Source of the DNA: Paeniglutamicibacter antarcticus
Lineage (GTDB): Bacteria > Actinomycetota > Actinomycetes > Actinomycetales > Micrococcaceae
Assembly (NCBI RefSeq): GCF_900010755.1
Contig: NZ_CZJT01000103.1
Span: 351,053-415,052 of the forward strand
Length of the DNA: 64,000 nucleotides
Direction of reading: 5' to 3'
In this document: positions 61,046 through 64,000 of the stretch, in pieces
How positions within the stretch are numbered: position 1 is the first letter of the stretch
Layout: each line of letters opens with the position of its first letter
Program-made: the position numbers and the translations under genes
The notes under the pieces: model-generated
Databases searched by the model: none
What the model was told of the DNA's origin: nothing
The model's input: the letters and a program-made list of their open reading frames with translations, nothing else

Positions 61046-61238
61046 AGAATCAACCCATCCCCGAGCACACGACGAACGGTCAACCTGTCGAGTCTCCGGA
61101 TGGCCTTCGTCGCTGAGGGCATAGACTCGAAGGCGTCGACTTTGCACAGGCAGCACAAACATTACAAACTGCACATTCGACTGCTCTCTCTTAACCGCAG
61201 GAGAGTATTCCGCCAACCTGGAACACGAGGCACTTGTC

Positions 61239-61457
61239 ATGACGATCTATAGGACCAACGAATGGAATGGATACGGAAAACAGAATTATTACTGGAACGA
61301 ATACAGGCACGAAGGTGACAGCGTCGTCAAGTACAAATGCCATAGACAGAAGTTCTTTGACGGCGATGAAAACACCTGGCAGGAAGACGAGGAGGTTGTG
61401 GACACTTGGGGAGTCGATGATCCGAACATGCCTGGCTGGCTTAAGCAATATCTCTGA
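61239..61457 (+). CDS. Small orphan protein, Trp/Tyr-rich and acidic
   Basis: 72 residues with no recognised family. It holds seven Trp, six Tyr and many Asp/Glu ([45 protein letters not shown]). The base composition is clearly lower in GC than the chromosomal neighbours, which suggests acquisition. The ATG has GAGG at eight bases upstream. The uninterrupted frame is supported by the AT-rich codon choice and the tidy stop. It could be a toxin, antitoxin or phage-type protein, but nothing in sequence proves this. Confidence 0.65.
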   Translation: MTIYRTNEWNGYGKQNYYWNEYRHEGDSVVKYKCHRQKFFDGDENTWQEDEEVVDTWGVDDPNMPGWLKQYL

Positions 61458-61576
61458 GCACACCTCAGCTGGCTACATGATTTATAGGTGACGCAGGGCC
61501 GGATTAGCCAATGCCCGGGCCTCCTCACCCAAAGCACTACCCACAATCGTCAACGCCCATACGCCTCCAGATCGAA

Positions 61577-61612
61577 CACTAAACCGGAATTCGACCACAT
61601 TCCGTCTCGGAA
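61577..61612 (-). repeat. FRFNV element, copy G
   Basis: Leftward reading gives RRNVVEFRFSV with the stop codon lost. The hairpin CGGAAT-N8-ATTCCG is intact. It lies between the orphan gene and the IS element. Confidence 0.7.
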
Positions 61613-61687
61613 TAATCTCTGGTCCAACCGTCGCCATGGGTTCGGGGTCGAGAGCCACGTCCCGGCGTGACGAAGGACTCTCTAGGT

Positions 61688-61762
61688 TCAATCCGGCGAC
61701 GAGTTTGGGCCTCGGAACGTGTAAATGTACGAGGCTACGACGCAGATGAAGAGAAGAAACAT
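61688..61762 (-). pseudogene. Possible membrane-segment remnant next to the IS
   Basis: 24 codons, MFLLFICVVASYIYTFRG plus a short tail, are one hydrophobic helix. A stop codon sits just upstream on the reconstructed empty-site sequence, so no longer gene can be rebuilt. It may be a trace of a membrane gene disrupted before or by the IS. Confidence 0.3.
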
Positions 61763-61782
61763 GCAGCCTATTAATACCCCCT

Positions 61783-61785
61783 GAC
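61783..61785. repeat. Left target-site duplication of the IS (GAC)
   Basis: GAC directly before the left inverted repeat matches GAC at 63142-63144. Confidence 0.75.
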
Positions 61786-61836
61786 TGAACCGTCCCGCAT
61801 TTGATGCCGCTGTCTTTCGAGAGAAAGATAGCAACC

Positions 61837-62148
61837 ATGCCCAAGAAATATCCCGCTGAAGTCCGTGAACGTGCCGTGCGAATGGTCCTAGAACGCCTCT
61901 CCGAATATCCGTCTGTGTATGCAGCCTGCAAGGCCGTAGCACCGAAGCTTGACGTCGGTCCCGAAGCATTGCGCCGTTGGGTGGTTCAGGCCCAGGTGGA
62001 TGCCGGCCAAAAGGACGGCCCAACAACCGACGAGCTCGAAGAGCTCAAGGCATTGCGGGCCGAGGTGCGGGACTTGAAGGAAGCCAACGAAATCCTGAAA
62101 GCGGCCTCAATTTTCTTCGCGAGGGAACTCGACCCTCGCCGCCGCTGA
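61837..62148 (+). CDS. IS3-family transposase OrfA (DNA-binding subunit)
   Basis: 103 residues. PKKYPAEVRERAVRMVLERLSEYPSVYAACKAVAPKLDVGPEALRRWVVQAQ is the IS3-type HTH (Tnp_1), followed by a leucine-zipper-like helix (ELKALRAEVRDLKEANEILKAASIFF). It recognises the IS ends; the ORF closes where the -1 frame begins. The start has AGAAAG upstream. Confidence 0.93.
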   Translation: MPKKYPAEVRERAVRMVLERLSEYPSVYAACKAVAPKLDVGPEALRRWVVQAQVDAGQKDGPTTDELEELKALRAEVRDLKEANEILKAASIFFARELDPRRR

Positions 62149-63125
62149 TTTGCCGGTTTATTGACGAACTCCGGGCCGAAGGCCATGCGGTCGAGTCGAT
62201 CTGCGCCGTCCTGCGTCAGCAGGGCGTGCAGGTCGCCGCACGAACCTACCGGGCCTGGAGAACACGGTTGCCGGCCCTGCGGGCGGTAGAGGATGCGAAG
62301 ATCATTGACACGTTGCGCGGACTGAACATTCGAGATGCCAAGGGACGACCACGGCCGGAAATACTTTACGGCCGACGGAAGATGACCGTCTGGCTGCGCC
62401 GCAATGGCTTCCCCGAGGTCTCCAAACACACCGTTGACCGGCTGATGCGAGACGAGGGCATGAACGGCCTGATTCGCGGGCGCAAGACCCGCACCACCAT
62501 CCCCGGTAAGGATGGCAAACGAGCTGGCGACCTGCTGAACCGCAACTTCAGCGCCAGTGCCCCTAACCGGATTTGGGTCACCGATTTCACTTACGTACCG
62601 GTGTATTCCGGGTTCGTCTACGTGGCCTTGGTGATTGACCTGTATTCGCGGGCCATCGTCGGGTGGGAAACCTCAACGGTCAAGGACACGGCGTTCGTGG
62701 AGCAGTGCCTGAAAATGGCGCTGTGGCGCCGCAAACACAGCAATAGACCGGTTGACAAGGGACTTTTGCATCACTCAGATGCGGGAAGCCAGTACACCTC
62801 GATCCGGTACACCGACACTCTGGAAATTGAGGGGCTGGTTCCGTCCATCGGCAGTGTTGGGGATGCGTACGATAATGCCGCCGCGGAGACTGTGATGGGC
62901 TTATTCAAGAACGAGGCCGTGGCCAAGGGTTCGCCATTCCGCGCTGGTGCGTTGAAGACCGAACCCGACGTCGTAGAGGTCGTCTTTGACTGGGTCCACT
63001 GGTACAACAACGCCCGCTTGCATTCTTCGTTGGGTCACCAGACTCCGGAGGAATTCGAGCGGATCTACTATGATGAAAATTCCGGCTCGTTACCCGACGC
63101 TGCCGCCCACAAAACGGCGGCATGA
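62109..63125 (+). CDS. IS3-family transposase OrfB (DDE catalytic domain, -1 frame)
   Basis: About 338 residues, read as an OrfAB fusion after a -1 shift in the overlap (61977-62148). An HTH_21 region (CRFIDELRAEGHAVESICAVLRQQGVQVAARTYRAWR) is followed by the rve catalytic core: D in WVTDFTYVPV, D in LLHHSDAGSQYTS and E in DNAAAETVMGLFKNE, all conserved. The C-terminal NARLHSSLGHQTPEEFE motif is intact. No classical slippery heptamer was identified (local AATTTTC at 62109-62115), so the exact shift point is open. No own ribosome site is visible. Confidence 0.9.
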   Translation, partial: NFLREGTRPSPPLICRFIDELRAEGHAVESICAVLRQQGVQVAARTYRAWRTRLPALRAVEDAKIIDTLRGLNIRDAKGRPRPEILYGRRKMTVWLRRNGFPEVSKHTVDRLMRDEGMNGLIRGRKTRTTIPGKDGKRAGDLLNRNFSASAPNRIWVTDFTYVPVYSGFVYVALVIDLYSRAIVGWETSTVKDTAFVEQCLKMALWRRKHSNRPVDKGLLHHSDAGSQYTSIRYTDTLEIEGLVPSIGSVGDAYDNAAAETVMGLFKNEAVAKGSPFRAGALKTEPDVVEVVFDWVHWYNNARLHSSLGHQTPEEFERIYYDENSGSLPDAAAHKTAA

Positions 63126-63141
63126 TTTCCGGGACGGTTCA

Positions 63142-63144
63142 GAC
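63142..63144. repeat. Right target-site duplication of the IS (GAC)
   Basis: GAC directly after the right inverted repeat matches the left flank. Confidence 0.75.
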
Positions 63145-63299
63145 ACTATGCGAATGCCTTGGCGGTACCTACGAACGTAGAGAGCTGACCGGGGCGATGC
63201 CATGAGTCATGCGCCCAATACTCCCGCTGGCCGATGGTATCCATTCCTCGGTCCTCGCACAGGAGTCGAGTTCGCTGGCTGGGCTGCTTTCTTGGGTCA

Positions 63300-63638
63300 A
63301 GCTTCGCTACAGACCAATCGCATCATGCCCGTTCTGTGTCTGACGAGCATCTTGAACACGAGTTAGACCTCGGCTCAGATCCCGAGGTCACAAGATACCT
63401 GGGCGCAGGACGCTCGCGAACGCGTGACGAGATCAAGCGGCAGCACCTGAACCGGTTAGCTCTGATCGGCTGGTCGTCCAACAATCCCCATGAACCTCTT
63501 TTAGTGGGCTATCAAGAAGATAACGGGCAGATTGTCGCCGCTTTTGCCCTGCCAAAGCGTCTCCCCGGACACAAGCACGGATTATGCTGCGCTTCTGGTG
63601 GCATCCTTGCTTATCGCCACAATAGACAGCCCCAGTGA
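63300..63638 (+). pseudogene. N-terminal remnant of a GNAT acetyltransferase
   Basis: The plus frame contains LEHELDLGSDPEVTRYLGAGRSRTRDEIKRQHLNRL, the start of a GNAT domain as seen in ribosomal-protein-type acetyltransferases, but no acetyl-CoA loop follows and the frame degrades into non-homologous sequence. It lies just right of the IS. Judged a decayed gene. Confidence 0.5.
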
Positions 63639-63907
63639 TTCTTTCAGCGCGCAAGAGGTATGAGCGTCCACTCGTGGTGTCACCGCTAGGCTGGCGGGAA
63701 CAACTGCTCCATGTCGCGGCGGCTCTGCGGTGTCATCGGCATAAGCTAAGAATTGAAGTCATTCGGGTGGTTACGCAGTCACTCCAATTGAATTTCGTTG
63801 ATCCGCGCCAATGCAGCTAGCGCAACAGATTTCATGCGCACCTCACCCGGACCGCCGTGTTTCATCAGCCAGCCGGAATTTTTCAAGCTGAACGGAACCA
63901 GCGGGAG
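63639..63907. other. About 270 bp without a recognised gene
   Basis: The short plus frame at 63635-63820 has no family or start support. Confidence 0.4.
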
Positions 63908-64000
63908 TTAGGCGGCTTCTTTTTCGGTGTTTTCCTTGGGTTGGTTGATCCATGCCGGGCCCGGTAGGGCCAGGATCTTCGGGTCATTTGTGGTGGCGAA
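63908..64000 (-). CDS. C-terminal 30 residues of an unidentified protein, continues beyond the window
   Basis: The leftward frame enters at the window edge and ends at the TAA at 63908-63910; the last residues are LALPGPAWINQPKENTEKEAA. The Pro-rich, charged end is reminiscent of some transposase or phage protein tails, but I cannot name the family from 30 residues. Confidence 0.45.
   Translation of the reverse strand, partial: FATTNDPKILALPGPAWINQPKENTEKEAA

Larger units (their letters stand above)
61786..63141 (+). mobile_element. IS3-family insertion sequence, complete
   Basis: 1356 bp. Perfect 12-bp terminal inverted repeats, TGAACCGTCCCG at 61786-61797 and CGGGACGGTTCA at 63130-63141. 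The flanks show a 3-bp direct repeat GAC (61783-61785 and 63142-63144), as expected for IS3-family target duplication. It encodes OrfA and OrfB in frames 0 and -1. Ends and frames are intact, so it could be active and is likely recent. Confidence 0.93.

Noticed and set aside
61191..61463. Minus-strand hydrophobic 90-codon frame opposite the orphan gene
   Set aside because: It lacks a ribosome site; the plus frame has one and a coherent composition. Not excluded absolutely.
57203..61612. CRISPR array as explanation of the repeats
   Set aside because: Spacings of 340-1035 bp, no spacers of uniform length and no cas genes.
61688..62026. Minus frame spanning the left IS end
   Set aside because: It is a chimera of IS and flanking sequence; only the 24-codon part outside the IS was noted.
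62101..62120. Classical slippery heptamer for OrfAB frameshift
   Set aside because: No A6G or XXXYYYZ heptamer was seen; only AATTTTC is present, so the shift site is left open.

Overview
The window is GC-rich, gene-dense actinobacterial DNA, most likely from a Micrococcaceae member (Arthrobacter / Paeniglutamicibacter / Glutamicibacter type). The evidence is a coproporphyrin-dependent heme operon with hemQ, a sigE / anti-sigma / tatB block with neighbouring DUF3117 and DivIVA-like genes, a gluABCD glutamate transporter, dapC/dapD/dapE, DUF3107, and many genes that start directly at the predicted transcription start (leaderless). The genus is an inference from gene content. I saw no tRNA, rRNA or CRISPR array.

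Layout. 1-1170: 5' part of an amino-acid permease. 1.6-12.3 kb: heme biosynthesis. One leftward operon (hemE, hemY/cgoX, hemQ, hemH/cpfC, hemC, hemD, hemB, hemL) ends in a strong hairpin, with hemA divergent. Together they cover glutamyl-tRNA to protoheme through coproheme. 12.4-22.1 kb: a secreted SH3-domain protein with an HExxH motif, moeZ, a TetR regulator with DUF3107, a pterin dehydratase fusion, a ferritin-like protein, an RNB nuclease, a DEAD-box helicase and a solitary DNA methyltransferase. 22.2-28.3 kb: a sodium:solute symporter with its own 43-residue partner and an in-frame stop in the first membrane segment, a PHP phosphoesterase, aminopeptidase P and a YflT-like membrane protein. 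28.5-36.0 kb: an MgtE-like sensor without a channel, DUF1003, Mrp, then tatB, anti-sigma, sigE, an O-methyltransferase, DUF3117, a DivIVA-like protein and a LOG-family protein. 36.1-49.9 kb: gluABCD, dapE/dapD, citrate synthase, dapC with ferredoxin, an ArsR-type regulator and typA.

From about 50 kb the window changes character. Genes are small and mostly monocistronic, intergenic spaces are longer, and several genes are broken: a histidine kinase fragment, a TetR C-terminus and a GNAT remnant. A complete 1356-bp IS3-family element with 12-bp inverted repeats and a 3-bp target duplication lies at 61.8-63.1 kb.

The most unusual structure is a roughly 40-bp element repeated seven times between 57.2 and 61.6 kb, always in the same orientation. 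It sits downstream of leftward genes or gene remnants and is usually followed by an intrinsic terminator. Read leftward it would encode the tail (R/G)(N/D)VVEFRFNV-stop, and several copies also form a small hairpin with a compensatory base change. This, the symporter nonsense codon, the 15-nt tandem repeat upstream of hemB and the orphan Trp/Tyr-rich small gene near the IS are the best targets for a second look.
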